A program made the position numbers and the translations under genes. This document shows, in pieces, positions 20,189 to 33,397 of a stretch of 64,000 bases of DNA. How positions within the stretch are numbered: position 1 is the first letter of the stretch; the number at the start of each line of letters is the position of its first letter. Location: NCBI RefSeq assembly GCF_030052815.1, contig NC_079510.1, forward strand, positions 42,285,566 through 42,349,565, given 5' to 3'. Under the pieces are notes generated by a model that was given only the letters and a program-made list of their open reading frames with translations, was not told where the DNA came from and did not search any database. Origin of the DNA: Hevea brasiliensis (taxonomy: Eukaryota; Streptophyta; Magnoliopsida; Malpighiales; Euphorbiaceae).

Positions 20189-21315
20189 TCATCAGATATA
20201 TCCATCCAATTTTGAGATCTCTTCAATCTCCCTGGCTCCTTTGATCTAGCCAAAAAAAGAAAAGAGAGAAAAATTCTTGTAACCATTTGTTTGTGGCATC
20301 TTTGTTCACTTAATAATAAAAGGGGGTTTATAATTTATTGATTAATTTACAATAGCAGAAAATTGATTTTAGATTTTATAATTTCACTGATTATAATATA
20401 TTATCAACTAACATGTGTTTTTATGCTCATTAGTTTGTAATTTTAAAACTTGTTACTGTTATTTTCATCTTCTTTCTTGTATTTTGAAAGTAATTAAGGT
20501 TCATGGCAATAGTGGTGTGTGGGCCCACTGAGTCATAATGTCAAAGTGCAATTTGACACCACAGCACTAATGATACAATATCCACCATCACAGGCAATTT
20601 TTAATGGTCCCAAGACATCATTATTTTCTAGTCAAAGCCAAATTGCTGTTGAAACACCTTTATCCTTCCATCACAATTTTCTTGCAGAATATCTTCAATG
20701 GTGCCAATCACTTCTTATGTTCCTTTCACAAGGAGCAGAAAAAGAATAAACATATACTATATTGTACAGGAGAATATGTCCATTTTCTATTGTTATATGC
20801 AGAATCATGTATTATAATATTCATACATTATAGCAGCAACTAGTACAGGTAATACTTGACATTTGTGGTCCAGGAACCAGGCATGAATCCATTGAATAGA
20901 ATATGAACGGAGATCAAAAGCAGAGACTAGGACAGGATATTGGCTAAATCTCCTAGCTTCCATACAGCAATGTCAGGATTTGCCATTTTTTATTACCTTA
21001 ACCCTATAATTCACCTACCCTTTTGTGCACATGCACCCATTTTTGTCACATTTGATGTCCTATGAAATCCAACAATATAAAAACAAATTGAAATATACAA
21101 ACAACCATTTTTTTTCTTTCTGGTTTTTCATTGCTCTTTCCAATAAAGCCATGAACTTCCAAAGCTTGAATTTTGCAACTGAAAAAACCATGCCTTTTAG
21201 CATTCGGAGAAACACGATTAAGTTGTTGGTTGGTGAAGATGTAAACAAATTACACACTATAAGTTAATCTCTGTCAACAAAAATAAAAGAAAAGAAAGGG
21301 GAAAATAGGATTAAA
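20189..21315. other. Intergenic region between convergent genes
   Basis: It holds the 3' ends of the CYB561 gene (+) and the OBERON-like gene (-). It is AT-rich, with scattered short ORFs lacking known motifs. No repeat or RNA gene was recognised. Confidence 0.5.
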
Positions 21316-24300
21316 TTACACCCATTGCTGTTTTGTGGCCTCCATTCTCTCCAGCAAACCAGCAATCTCAGCTTGCATTCTTAACTTCATGTTGTAGTAA
21401 TCAGAATGTGAATTTTCTAAAGCCTTCAGTTCTTCCAATTTTTTCCTCCGCCTTTCCTCAGTCTCCTGCAAACACAGTTTCGCAAGCTTTTCTGCATACT
21501 CTTCCTCCAACTTCTCAGAGTTCGCCCGAATCATCCGCCGGTAGCCTTCTGCCTCTCTTTGTGCTTCATCTGCCTTGCTCTGGAACATTCTGGCTTCTGC
21601 TTCTTTAATTCGTACAATGCTTTCTAAGCTCTCAATTCCATCTTTCTTTGATGTCTTTCCAAACTGAAACTCATCATTGATTTTCAAGTTGCCAAGGAGT
21701 GCAGCCTTGAGGTTATTTCGGTGGTGATCATTTGATAGTGAATCACGCCGGCCACTTGAAGAGTTCATATTGTAGAAAGCGTATTTTGGGGGAAGAGAAG
21801 TAGCTGGTGGTAAAGGTGCATCATCTTTTCTAAGACTAGCTTCAGTTGGCATCAATTCTTTTGCAGATACACTGGAAGCAGGAAAATCAGAAATACTATC
21901 TGCATCTAAAATTTCAAAGAAGAAAAGAATAAAACATTAAGAACCAGATGTTGATACATAATGCGATTCAAAATTTTAAAATAAATAAAGGAGTCACCAT
22001 GAAAATTATAGGATGTCAGGTGAAGTAGGCAGTCCAGTGAAAACCAAATGGTGATTGATTAACATAAAGGAAACGCAACCAATCAGGAAGATTGCATTTC
22101 CTAGTTAAGGCAAGAGATCCAGCAAAAATTATAGGGCATGTATGGCCATCAGGGGAAAATTACTCGATTCATCAAGAGTGTGGTCAACAACGCCATCCAC
22201 TCCGATCCAATATCAGGTGGATTATCATGAACAGTTGCTCATCACCCATAATAATATTCATTTATCTGAACATGATATCTTTACCTCCCCCGCCCCCTGC
22301 TCCGCCAGTGGCAAAAAATATAGGAATACACAAGCACACAACATTCTGACCAAATCTGACCATATTTTTGCTCAAAATTTAACAGGTCAAGCACCATGGA
22401 GATCAGGGATGATGTTTGTCCGGAGTTCTCTTTAGATTGCATTTCAAGTGTATCATCAACCCAGATGAACTGTGACATCTGGGATCCTACAATGCATGAC
22501 ATCCTGGTGCACTTTATAAATCAAGTTCATGCATGCCTAGAACTATCAGATCAAACATATTATTTGTGATCTCCAGACAGGAAATAACTGATGGACAAAG
22601 AAGTGTTAGTTGCTGAGCTATATTTAGCAACACTATGGAAGAACCATTTACCCATCCAAGATTTGCTTCCATCTAAAAATATTTTGAACCATACTTGAGC
22701 CGTAGGAAGCATGAACGTGAACTTCCCAAAATAGGCAAACTGACAAAATCAGGAATAACCCAACACTGTCAATTCCCTTTGGCACCTCTCTTTAGCCCTA
22801 TTTCTATCATCTGTAAGAAGCCTTCCTCCACTAGCAGTTTTTAACCAGGATTGGCTCACCTTGAGCATTTTCCATTATGCAATATCACAAACAAGCTTGA
22901 GTTTCAAGGGTCCATTATATATACAGTGTCCATCACATAAACACTAGCTTTTAGCTAAACTAGATTACACGCTTACCTCCAATTAGAGAGATCCTAGGAG
23001 CTAAATAAGTATGCAATTACCTGTGAGCTCTATAAATGTTGGAAAACCGAATAGGAAAGCACTTCATAAGGAACCCATTCACAATTGAAACCAAATATTT
23101 CTATTGGTTAATCCTAACAGGATTGTCTGGGTTAACAATGCTGGACAATTTATTAACCCACCTATACTAAAAACCCCAGGTTATGTCCTCATATGGTTGA
23201 CTAGTATGCCGAAAAAATAAACTTACTATAAAAACATTGTACTCTCCCATTTTCAAATTACCTTGACCTCAATCCATTGACATCTAAGGAGATTTACCTG
23301 GTCAAACAGATGGAGACTCAACTCAACTCAACTCAACTCAACTCAACTCAACTCAACTAAGCCTTTATCCCAAGAATTTGGGTTCGGCTGACTAACATCC
23401 TCCTCACATCCCCCATCTACTCGAAGGATTGAGCCGAGATATTTAAAGTGATTACTTTAAGGCAATAACACTCCATTCAAACTAGCTCATTCCCTATCAC
23501 CAGTTCGGCCTTCACTGAACTTGCAATACATGCATTCTGTTTTCGTTATACTTAACTTAAAACCCTTTGACTCTAGAGTACTTCTCCAAAGCTCCAACTT
23601 TCTATTGACTCCTTCTCGCGTCTCATCTATCAGAACTATATCATTTGCAAACATTATGCACCAAGGGATACTCTCTTGTATGTGTTTCGTCAATTCATCT
23701 AAAACTAATGTAAAAAGGTAAGGGCTTTCAGCTGAATCTTGGTGTAATCCAATTGAAATAAGAAAATCTCTTGTGTCAAACAGATAGAGACAACAACTTA
23801 AAATTAGTCGAACTGATTATTTCAGTTGATCACATATTTCATTATCCTTGTAGCCTAGTTTGGCCCATCTAATGGCTGAATAAGCCAGGAAAGACTGACA
23901 GAAGCTCCAACAATGAATGGGAAAATGTGGACTAGAACTTTGGGATTTAACTCATCATGTATTTGGAATTTGTTTCATCTCATTAGGCTTTTGGTTGCAA
24001 TGAGGTTCCCATTCCCAGCCTGTAAAAATCACTAATCAAATGTACTCATTTCAGTCATGCTAATGCTCCCAACTCTGTCTTTGGAGTGATTTATGGTGCA
24101 ACTGTTGTATGCACAACAAATGCACTCGTACGGTTGATCATGGTGGGACCCACAGGGTACCTACCGTGATCAACAGTTAGAATACATAACAGTTGCACCA
24201 GACAATCTCGATGTCGTTAGTGGTCCCCACACTTTGTGAACTTAACACTGCAGATGTTTCAGATTCATTGATTGGCTTTTAATGTCATATCATCTATTTA

Positions 24301-26593
24301 CAATTAAAGCATTTGAAGTTTCTTCGTGTTAATATCATTTATACCAGCTATGTGTGCTTCATTCCCTTGTTTTGATTTCAGCAATTCAGCAACTAACAAC
24401 TGCATCAATATCTCACTGAACCCAATAATCGAGCTTCATTTCCCATCTGATTCAATTTGGCAGATTTAATATTGATTCCTAGCCTTAGAGAAACAGATGG
24501 TTCCTACCTTAAGGAGTTACTTGACCAAAATAAATATGCACGTTTAAGCAACAAACCTCCCTCCACAAGGAGAATGGCAACAGAAAAATCAAGTACATAT
24601 CATACGTTGTTCACGAAATTCTAAGTTTCATATATCAGAGGTCTGTATCACAACAAAGGAATTCTGATTTCTGCAGATTAGGATAAAGTCATAATTCAAG
24701 CAACAAGAAAAAGACTGCAAATTGCAAAATGCATGGAAAATGCAGAAGTTCAAAGTTAGGGGACTTACAGTTGAAGAACTGAATAATGATGTTACAGGCA
24801 TCCGAAGGAAATATAATTTTATTCTCAAGCTTGGAGAGCAACTCCTCCGCTTTAACATGCAACTCCTTGCCTTTAAAATCATCACTTCCTTTGAAAATCT
24901 TCCTCACACAGTCAAGTTCTCTGACTAGGGTTTCTAGACCCCAATCCTTTGCACAGCACACAAACACATCCTTCACAAATCCAAACATTTCTGAAGCATG
25001 ATTACACCCAATGCAGTGAAATTGCATCTCTGTAGTCCCTTTTGGCCCCTTCAAGCTAGGACCTGGACTAATGAGATTTTTTTGAATACCACAAGCAGCA
25101 TGACACCAATGGGAACAAACATCACACCCAACCCAACTGCAAGTGTTATTAGCACAGTCAAAATTCATACAAACTGGACACATGCAGGAGCTGCAAAATC
25201 CCTTGTTTGCACTGCAAAACTTACAGTCACAATCATCAACGGGCAATATACTCTTGCAATTCACATTTCTACACCTCATATACAAGAAAATTTCCACCAA
25301 TTCATTTGGAGGAAGCTTAACTTTCCCAGATATAAAACTTGCCAGCCCCATTTTCACTGCAACCAAAATCTCTAGCTGGTCCTTTTGGCACTTGGAAAGA
25401 GCCTCCTTAGAAAGATCAGATCTTCTCTCAAGCCGGTTTTGAAGACCTACTAACTCTTCTCTCTTTTCAGGCATCCCAATAAGATTATTTAAGTACTCCT
25501 TGGTCGATTCTAATGTTTCTTCGGCCAGCTCCTGAATTATCTGAGCCATAACGGGAATAGACTCCGATACAATTTCACGAAGAATTCTCTCCGGTCTAGA
25601 GAGCTTTCCTGCCTTTCCTCCTCCATCTATACCCTCCATACCTCTCATATTCTCCGAATCCCTTCTCCTAGAATCACCTGAATGAGCGTCTAAACGTGGC
25701 CTAGCGGGCAATTCAGATGGGAAAAACGAAAGATTTTCAGAACTAGTAGTTCTATAGAGACTGTTATTACACGAATCCTTATTCGTTACACGATGACCCT
25801 GCATCATGGAAAATCCTCCATTGCCACCGCCGCCATGATTGTTATTGTTCAAAGCAACAAGCCCATCTCCAATAGGCCTGAACCGACTATGAACCGATCC
25901 ATTAGTCCCTTCTCCTCCACACCAAATTTGATCATCCCTTCCTACAGAATAATCATAGTTCTCAGTTGAATTACGGGTCAAGGAGCAACTAGGATTGTGT
26001 GAAAATGGGTGAGAATACGAGTAGGAAAGTGAAGCTGTGGTGAAATCGTTAGAACAGGTTGTCTGTGTGTTGTTATTTGATGGTGCGGCACCTAAGGACT
26101 GTATGCTCCTGCTAGGCTTTGGCTTAACCACGGGCTCAGCATTTTGCAATGCATTTGATGCAGTTAGTGAGAGAGATACATCAGGCAAAGCTAGAGAAAG
26201 ATTTAAAGTACTTTCTAGCTTTGGCTTCTTATCTCTGGAGGAATTCTCCCTCCCAATATCTTCTTCTTCTTGAACTTCCCTTTTTGAAGATGAATTGGAT
26301 TTGGTTTCACTCAGATTCATGAAATCTCTCTCTACCCATTTCTCATCTTGATTTGAATTCTCTGAAAAGATCACTTCTTTGCCCTTTTGAGTGAAACCCA
26401 GTTTGGGATTTTCACAAAGGTAGCTAAGAGTCAGCTCCTGAGGTTTTGAGGCAAACCCATCAAAACCCATCTTCGACTCCGCGAGAAAATCAATCCCCTT
26501 GTGAGACAAACTAATTTTCTCTTTTGAGTTAGCGTGGTTACGTGAGCTCTCTGCCTCACCGTTGGAGAGATGATGATCTTTCTCTCCAAACAT
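21316..26593 (-). CDS. OBERON3/TITANIA1-like PHD-finger protein, 2 coding exons
   Basis: Exon 1 is 26593-24769 and exon 2 is 21905-21316, split by a 2863-bp GT-AG intron; the phases join to 804 residues. Order: a disordered Ser/Asn/Gly-rich N-terminus (1-330); a helical OBERON domain ('ERILREIVSESIPVMAQIIQ', about 334-440); a Cys/His-rich PHD finger at 441-530 ('CRNVNCKSILPVDDCDCKFC' ... 'WVGCDVCSHWCHAACG'); 'DWGLETLVRELDCVRKIF'; and a long C-terminal coiled coil with many E/R/K ending at residue 804. OBERON proteins act in the nucleus in meristem establishment and vascular initiation by reading or recruiting chromatin factors. The length is near OBE3 (TTA1) and well below OBE4, so OBE3 is preferred, but orthology needs a tree. 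The intron carries a LINE fragment and a foldback element. Confidence 0.93.
23318..23774 (-). mobile_element. 5'-truncated RTE-type LINE in the OBE3-like intron
   Basis: On the minus strand 'GLHQDSAESPYLFTLVLDEL' and 'ETREGVNRKLELW' belong to a plant RTE reverse transcriptase. The catalytic FADD reads FAND (codon at 23645-23643). The 3' end reads GGGATAAAGGCTTAGTTGAG and then a (TTGAG)n tail, 23317-23357 on the plus strand. A 17-bp direct repeat GTCAAACAGATRGAGAC flanks it at 23301-23317 and 23775-23791 with one mismatch, a clear target-site duplication. Confidence 0.85.
24094..24200. mobile_element. Small foldback (MITE-like) element, 107 bp
   Basis: TGGTGCAACTGTT at 24094 is repeated inverted as AACAGTTGCACCA ending at 24200. 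Inside, GTTGATCA pairs with TGATCAAC, so almost the whole segment can fold. No clear target duplication was found. It lies in the OBE3-like intron. Confidence 0.5.
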
Positions 26594-27134
26594 GGTCGTC
26601 TTTCAAAGACAGAGGAAGAGAGACTTACCAGGAGAGGAGAGAGAAGAACAAAAACCAAAAAAAACAAGTTTGGGCAAAACGGAAAATTTGGAAGAACCTG
26701 GGGGTGGGTTTTCACTTCAATTCATGTTGGGTTGATTCTTGAATCTCTAGTGCAACTACAGAAAACTCTCTCTGTCTCTGTCTCTGCCTCTGTCTCTGGA
26801 CAACGGCTGGAATTTCAAAGCGTTTACACGAATAACAAAAACGGCGATACCTTTTTCTTGTTTCTCGCCTAGAACACGAGATTACAGTTATAACCCCATT
26901 GGAGTTACAGAGAAAAAAACGCCGCTGGTCTTTTTCTTTTTCACAATGACTAACTTCACAGCCCAAAGGATACACCAAACCTACTCTCTTTTTTTCTTCC
27001 CTCCTCTGTTCTCTTCAAATACTAGGAAAGAAAAGCGAGGCCGTATAAATTAGGTCAGGTGGACTGGTCTTTGTTTTCTTGGTGAAGCAGTTTATGGCTA
27101 GTTAACGGTCACCTTTTTTTTTTTTTTTTTTTTA
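26594..27134 (-). promoter_or_regulatory. 5' leader and promoter region of the OBE3-like gene
   Basis: Upstream of the ATG at 26593 the minus strand is GA/GACA-rich (26759-26800, CTCTGTCTCTG on the plus strand), as in many plant leaders. A poly(T) run fills about 27113-27134. No clear TATA box was assigned. Confidence 0.4.
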
Positions 27135-30100
27135 TAATTTAAGACAAAGCTGTCATTTGCACCTAAGTCATCCACTTGACAGACTCATAAGTCCCACCTC
27201 AATTTCTGCTATGAACATTTCTAATACACACATCGTCACTTACCCATCCATTTCCTCCCATGGTCTTGGAATATTTTCATTTTTAATGGTTCTATGCTTT
27301 TTTTACTCATCTAGTTGGCGTGGGTAAAAACGGTGAACAGAATTAGAATTAAATCGGTACAAATTAAAATCGGATTGGTTAAACTTGAATTTGAGATGTT
27401 GGCGATTTTGAAATAGTTTGGAATAGCCATCATTAAAGATGCGGCTCAAATTCTCTTTATCAAACCATAAATTAAATTACATTAAATAGTAATGGTTGGA
27501 CTCGGCAATTCAATCTGATTTAAATGTTTATTTTAATAAAAAAAATTGAAGAAAAGAATTTTAATTATTATATTATTTTAATTCAAATCGAACTAAAATT
27601 ATGAGAAAATGGTCCCAGTGATCCGTCCGACTCAAAAGTCCTGTGTGGACAAGAATCGCAGAATTGAAACTGAAATAGACACGGGTTGTAAGAGTGAGGC
27701 AGAACTGTTCAAAAAACACGGTTGTTTCGTTGAATGTCGCTCACTCCAATTTAGTTCGACACAGTCAATGTAGGGACCTTTTTGTTCTTATTATTTTTGA
27801 AACCATTTGCAATCTATTCATCTATTCATCCTTTTTTTCTTTTTCTCAATCATTGCGAGTGCCATTACAATCATATCTTTAAAAAAATAGGTATTTATGT
27901 TTCTATATTATATATATTTAAAATTAGAATATTAAAATAGTTAAATAAATAAAAATAAATTAATTTTTAATAAAGTAATAATAATATATTTTTTTATTGA
28001 GGGTTTGGAGACTTGGGTCAAAGACATTCTTCTGGTCCACGCCCCATGGCTCATGCAATATTTAAGGGGGAAGCTTGAGCGTTATCTTCTCTGTCACTAA
28101 TAATGAATTTTAACAGGATTATTTTATTAATAAAAATATTTTAAAATTTGATTGATTTTTCATAAAAATAGAGAAAATAAATCATACATGTCAAAAACAA
28201 ATGATCAATTATACTAAAAAAGCGAGTATTTGTGTACTAAAATTGATGAACGAAAATGTGAATGTGACAAAAGCGAAAAACGATGGGAAATGATAGTAAG
28301 GCATGATTTTTCTTGGCAAGGACAGAAAAAGTCAAGATTTGTGGCCTTGCATGTCATAGCCATTGAATCTTCTGATCAAATTGAAAGCAGCCGCGTCCAG
28401 CGATTTTTCTTGCCAATCTCAATTCCAGCTTTCATGTCTGCTCCCCCCACAAAGATGCTTCGAAACATTCCCATCAGCCCCTTTTGATAAGTTATTATTT
28501 GCATCCAGTTCATGATGTAATTAATTTTTATATGAATATGTAATATATTATTTTTTAATTTTTTTTTCTTTAATTTCTCCAACCAAAAACAAATTTTCGT
28601 TGAAGATTTTGGTTTGGGAGAGAATTCCATAAATTTGAACAAATTGGTTACCATTTTCGTTGATTTCATCCTAATCCAAAATTAACCCATTAACAGAAGT
28701 TATTCCACAAGTAATGACAGAAATGATATCAATATCACTGTTGACATAAGAACTATGATGAGTTACAATTTCTTAATTATTATTCTTCTAAATTTCATGT
28801 GGAGGGTCTTTGGAATTGAGCTTTTGAGCTCTTACATCGATTGTGAATACGTATGTGAAGGAGTTTATAGACATGTATTAAGATTACTTCCAATCAATAA
28901 TGGATTGAATATGAGTATTGGGACAATAATTCTCATATTTCTATGTGTATGCGTTTATCTTCTTCGGTAAAAAAAAATTCTTCCAAGTTTCAAAGTATTA
29001 ATATTTCAAGCTTTTGATTTCCATTTTTGACATTTACACTGGAAGAGTCCAATTTTCATCGTAAAAATATATATATAGATAGGTATTAGGTAAAAGCTAT
29101 TAAGCTATATCAATTAGTTTGTTAAATGGAAAATCATATTGTAATTAGATGGTGACTTGACATTTAATTTTTTTTTTCTGATTAAAAAAAAATTATGACT
29201 TAAAATTATTTATTATTATCAAGAAACGCGTTGGATTCTTTGCATAATTCAATTGATCATTGCCTTTCTCATCTTGACAATTGACAATGACATTAACACT
29301 TTGTTTGATAAATCTTTTAAGTTAAAAAAAAATAAAGAGTAAAAAATAAAAAATATATATATATTTTTTCTCTTGTATAAATAAAAAGGGAAAAAAATAA
29401 AAAGAAGAAAGAAAAATATGATAAATTTATAATTTTATCTCATATATTTAAAAAAAAACTTTAAAAGAGGATAATTTTATCATTTTAATTTATAATCTCA
29501 TACTTTTATTATTTTCTCTTAAAATTAGAGAGAAAATAACAAGAAAAAAATAAGAGTTATTTTTCCTCCTCCCTTTATTTTATCTTCATTTTCAAATAAA
29601 GAAAAGTATCAATTTCAATTCATTTTTCCCTTATTTATTTTCTTTTCTCTGCCTTTTTCTCATCTTCAAACAAGGTGTAAGAAAAATAATGATCTTGAAA
29701 TTAATATTCTTGATATTGCTGCTAAATATTATGTAGGAGAGATTAAAAAAGTAAAGATTTAAATTTAATTTTGTAATATATATTTACTTATTAAATCAAA
29801 TCAAACTAAATAATACTAAGTCGTAAATTTATAGGTCCAATTATTGAAAAAGTTATTTCTCTTTTTTCAATATTTTGAAATTTTTGATTGTTAAGCACCA
29901 ATGAGAATGATAAAACCATTGTTCTAGTTTAGACTTAGAGGCCGGCCATAAGAGTGGATTGCTAGGGACAAATGTTTACGCTTGATTTGAACATTGACCC
30001 CAGTTTAAGGGTAAAGAGTTTTAAGACAACATTTGAAATGGCAGCATAAATCCAATATCACAGAAACATAGACAGGGATGGATCTTGACAAAGATATAAA

Positions 30101-31626
30101 TAAGACATGGTTGTTAGTGTTCATGATAACTTTGTTTAATTTAATATTCTGTATTTTTTCTGTTCCATTGTACTAAATAATTAAAAAAAAATATTCCACT
30201 TTATTTATTAATTCAGAAAATAATGTTTTTTTTTTTTCATCATTTCCTACTCAAATTTTGGTTTAAGAAAAAAGCTAACAATTTTGTCACTGAGAATCTT
30301 TCTAACACTGGAAAGGACGCTTTGATGTAAAGTAATTGGCTTTCTGCGTGCAAATTTTGAGTACTAGAATGCCCTTAAAGTTCCTTGTAATGAAAAGTCA
30401 CTGTTTTTTCTTTTTCTTTTTCTTTTTCTTTTTCTTTTTCTTTTTGGTTCTGGCCAATGATTTATGGAAGAGCATATATTACCCACCCAATCATGTGCAA
30501 CTTTCCTACATAAAATAAGGTAAATTATATAATTAATTAAATGGATTTAGAATTTATATATATATATATATAAAAAATTTTAAATTTATGTGAGTGTGAA
30601 GAATGTTAAAATTTAATGCCTTAAATATATTAAATAATTTTTTTATTAAAATAACATGACAGGTGTCAGGCATTTAGAATAACATGAGCCTTCTCAAATG
30701 TAAATGAATATGTGATGATAAGATTGATTTTGTGTTAAAATAAAAAGTCCAACTCAACCTTAAAATATAAACGCGTCTCAAATCCTAAAAGTGGACAATG
30801 TGAAATCAAAATTAAAAAAGACAATGTGGAATGATAGGCGAACAAGGAATTTATTTTAACAAATTAACGATCTGTTTATTATTTTTTAATATTTGAAATA
30901 TTTAAGAAAATATATTAATAAAAAAATATTTTTCTGATAATGAAGTAAAAATATTAAAACATTTATATATAAACAGAATTATTTATAAAAAAAAAGGCTG
31001 ACATTAAATCAAATCCGGGAATCCTGAAAAAAATAATAAAATAATGAAATCCAGGTTGTCCACTGGACTTGTCCTTCTTTTACTTTTCGAAGAGTTTGGT
31101 CCTTGAGGCTAAAAAACAGTAGTTGGGCTCATAATCCAGGTCCGAGATAGCGCTGTAAATGTTGAAATATGACCAGTTCCTGATACAGTCGTATAACCAG
31201 CTTGATGAGATTGCCGATCGATGACAAAATAAAAAAAATACAGAAAGGAGTGGAAAGAAGATGAAGAGAAGAGTCATGACTTTCATCATCTTAAATTGTC
31301 AAATTCATACATTGAATGGCTGGTTATTTTATCTCCATTCTTTAAAATAATCAGTGGACAGGCAGCAAAGTTGATTCACCAAAGTTGAACTTGGATCTAG
31401 AAGGAATTCTGCCACAATTATCTTAACTAATAATTGCAAGCACTTGCAAAGAAAATTTTACAGGGATTTCTAATTGCCTATATTAGCATAAAAGCTTTTT
31501 GGCCAGACTCCATATTCTAATCACTAAAAATTCCAATATTAAAACACATTACAGATGAACAAACAAAAACTTCAGACTAGGCAAAAATTTGACCAACATC
31601 CCCAGGCTAATTAACGAGGTTTAAAC
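27135..31626. other. AT-rich intergenic region
   Basis: 4.5 kb without a convincing gene. Short ORFs here (28230-28487, 30336-30518 and 31080-31289, among others) show no domain. The region holds a CTTTTT-type microsatellite at 30405-30446, a short (TA)n near 30558 and the MITE-like element at 29296-29678. The segment 29940-30060 is locally less AT-rich but has no recognisable content. Confidence 0.6.
29296..29678. mobile_element. MITE-like element with inverted termini, about 383 bp
   Basis: ACACTTTGTTTGA at 29296 is matched by TCAAACAAGGTGT ending at 29678 (12 of 13 inverted). The left half is A-rich and the right half T-rich, as expected for a foldback element. A target duplication was not certain. 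Confidence 0.5.
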
Positions 31627-33397
31627 TCAATAGTTAGCCACTATCTTTTCAGGATAATCATCAGAGCTTGCTAAGACGAAACTAATATAGCTTCTTCCCT
31701 CGTCCGCTTGCTTCTGTTTGGCCATTGTGGCGTACATCTGTTGTCTGAACTGCTTACGAGCCTCCCGCTCAGATAGTTTTAAATCTTTGAAACCCTGCTC
31801 AAGCTTGGCTTCATCTTCAGGCGAAAAGAAGGCTACCTCCATCTTCCCAAGCTCTTCATACATCTTTTCAATCTTAGCTTTCCAGAAGAGGCCCATTTCT
31901 GTGTCCATTTTCTGGTAAGGAGTCTTCAGAAGGTACTCATCGATCCCTCCTGCCTTGTCTATGCAACGAAGGGCATGAGTAGTAACTTTGACTCTAATGT
32001 GGCGGTCTAAGATGTAGCTAAACAGCCTCTTCTCCTGGACATTTGGCTTCCAAGTTCTCCTTGACCTGTCATCACAATTCACAGACACACAAAATGCACT
32101 TCAAATTTTGAAACATGAACAACAAGCAATAAATCTTTTCATGTGACTCACGCCAGCAACAGTAAATAGATTCCAAACATCCGACATTATCTAATACTGT
32201 TGTGTTTAGAATAAAAACTTTGTACCAACCCAGCCACAACAACAGAAAATCATGACATTGACAGGTATGCCCTAAACCTGTTAGTTATCTACTTAGCTTT
32301 CCATACTACATATAATCTTTATTATATGACAATAAAAAATAGTACAGCATCATTCGAATGCAAGTCAGCTCTGTTAAAGATCAAATCGCTGAATGTGGAA
32401 CAGCAATTTGGCATTTAATCTAATAACATTCATCTATACCTCATATCGAACAAGAAATGCTAAAAAAAAAAACCATATTTAAAGAGAATTAGGGAATTAG
32501 CAAACAATAGCTCACCTCATGATCATGGATTAAATTCTTTGGTTGGACAAGGACAATTAGAAGTTTCTATAAGCTTTATTGACTTGTCTAAACATATAAA
32601 CATTTTCAACATCACCTTTTCTGATAATAACCCCGCCATATCATTCATTTATTACATTGGTCTGTTTGCTTATGTATGCAGCAGTTTTGCTTCTGAACTC
32701 TAGCTAACCAAATGATGTTGCATTACTATATCAAAATCCAGAATGTTTCTTTACATCTCATTCAAAGATATAAGAGTGCTGACAGTTCAAAAGTTTTCTT
32801 ACATGCATAATCTCCATTGCATTATCCCACTACACTGAACCAAAGATCATGCGCATCTTTTCAAAAAGAAATTTTTAGCGTTTCTCATTATAACTCCAAA
32901 ACTATATCCATCAGTAGCAACATCATATGATACTTCATGCAAAGGGAAGATAATAAATGACCACACGCAAACTAACAAGCTTGGCAATCAACATCATTTC
33001 AAAGCGAATAACATGATTGCAAACACCAGCATCCACAAAATTAAAAAGCATGACAGGAATTCTCAATGAGCCATACGTCAATTCACCATCATCACAAGAT
33101 CAGATATTCTTCAAAACCCAAAAATATGAACTCCCAATTTCCCTGAAAAAAGTTGCAATTAATAAAAATGCAATACAACGAAGACAGACAGAGAACGAAC
33201 TTGTTACCACCATCTTCACTAATGCGATTGCCGAACTGGATATGGCGGCCGGCAAAAAGGCCACGCTTGGCTCGGCCCATAACGACCCTGCTATCAGGTA
33301 TGGATTTCTTCAGAGATTCCTTAACTCCAGGTGTAAAATTGTTCTCTCCTACCTTTTTCAGTACTTTCTTCATCATCTCCTTCCCTCTAAATGCCAT
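31627..33397 (-). CDS. Mitochondrial large-subunit ribosomal protein bL28m, 2 exons
   Basis: Exon 1 is 33397-33201 and exon 2 is 32065-31627, with GT-AG borders (donor GTTCGT, acceptor GACAG). The phase joins to 211 residues. 'VVMGRAKRGLFAGRHIQFGN' is the L28 signature, followed across the intron by 'SRRTWKPNVQEKRLFSYILD', 'VKVTTHALRCIDKAGGIDEY' and 'LLKTPYQKMDTEMGL'. Plant L28 proteins of this form are imported into mitochondria and bind the large ribosomal subunit. The basic, helical N-terminus (MAFRGKEMMKKVLKKV) fits a targeting peptide. A 5'-UTR intron is possible (donor-like GAG|GTACCC near 33801). The 1135-bp intron shows no gene. The C-terminal tail after about residue 150 is less conserved. 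Confidence 0.93.

Noticed and set aside
28230..28669. Overlapping ORFs on both strands
   Set aside because: Too short and without domains; AT-rich context.
31080..31289. Small hydrophobic minus-strand ORF
   Set aside because: Low-complexity Phe/Leu-rich start, no homology, in AT-rich intergenic DNA.
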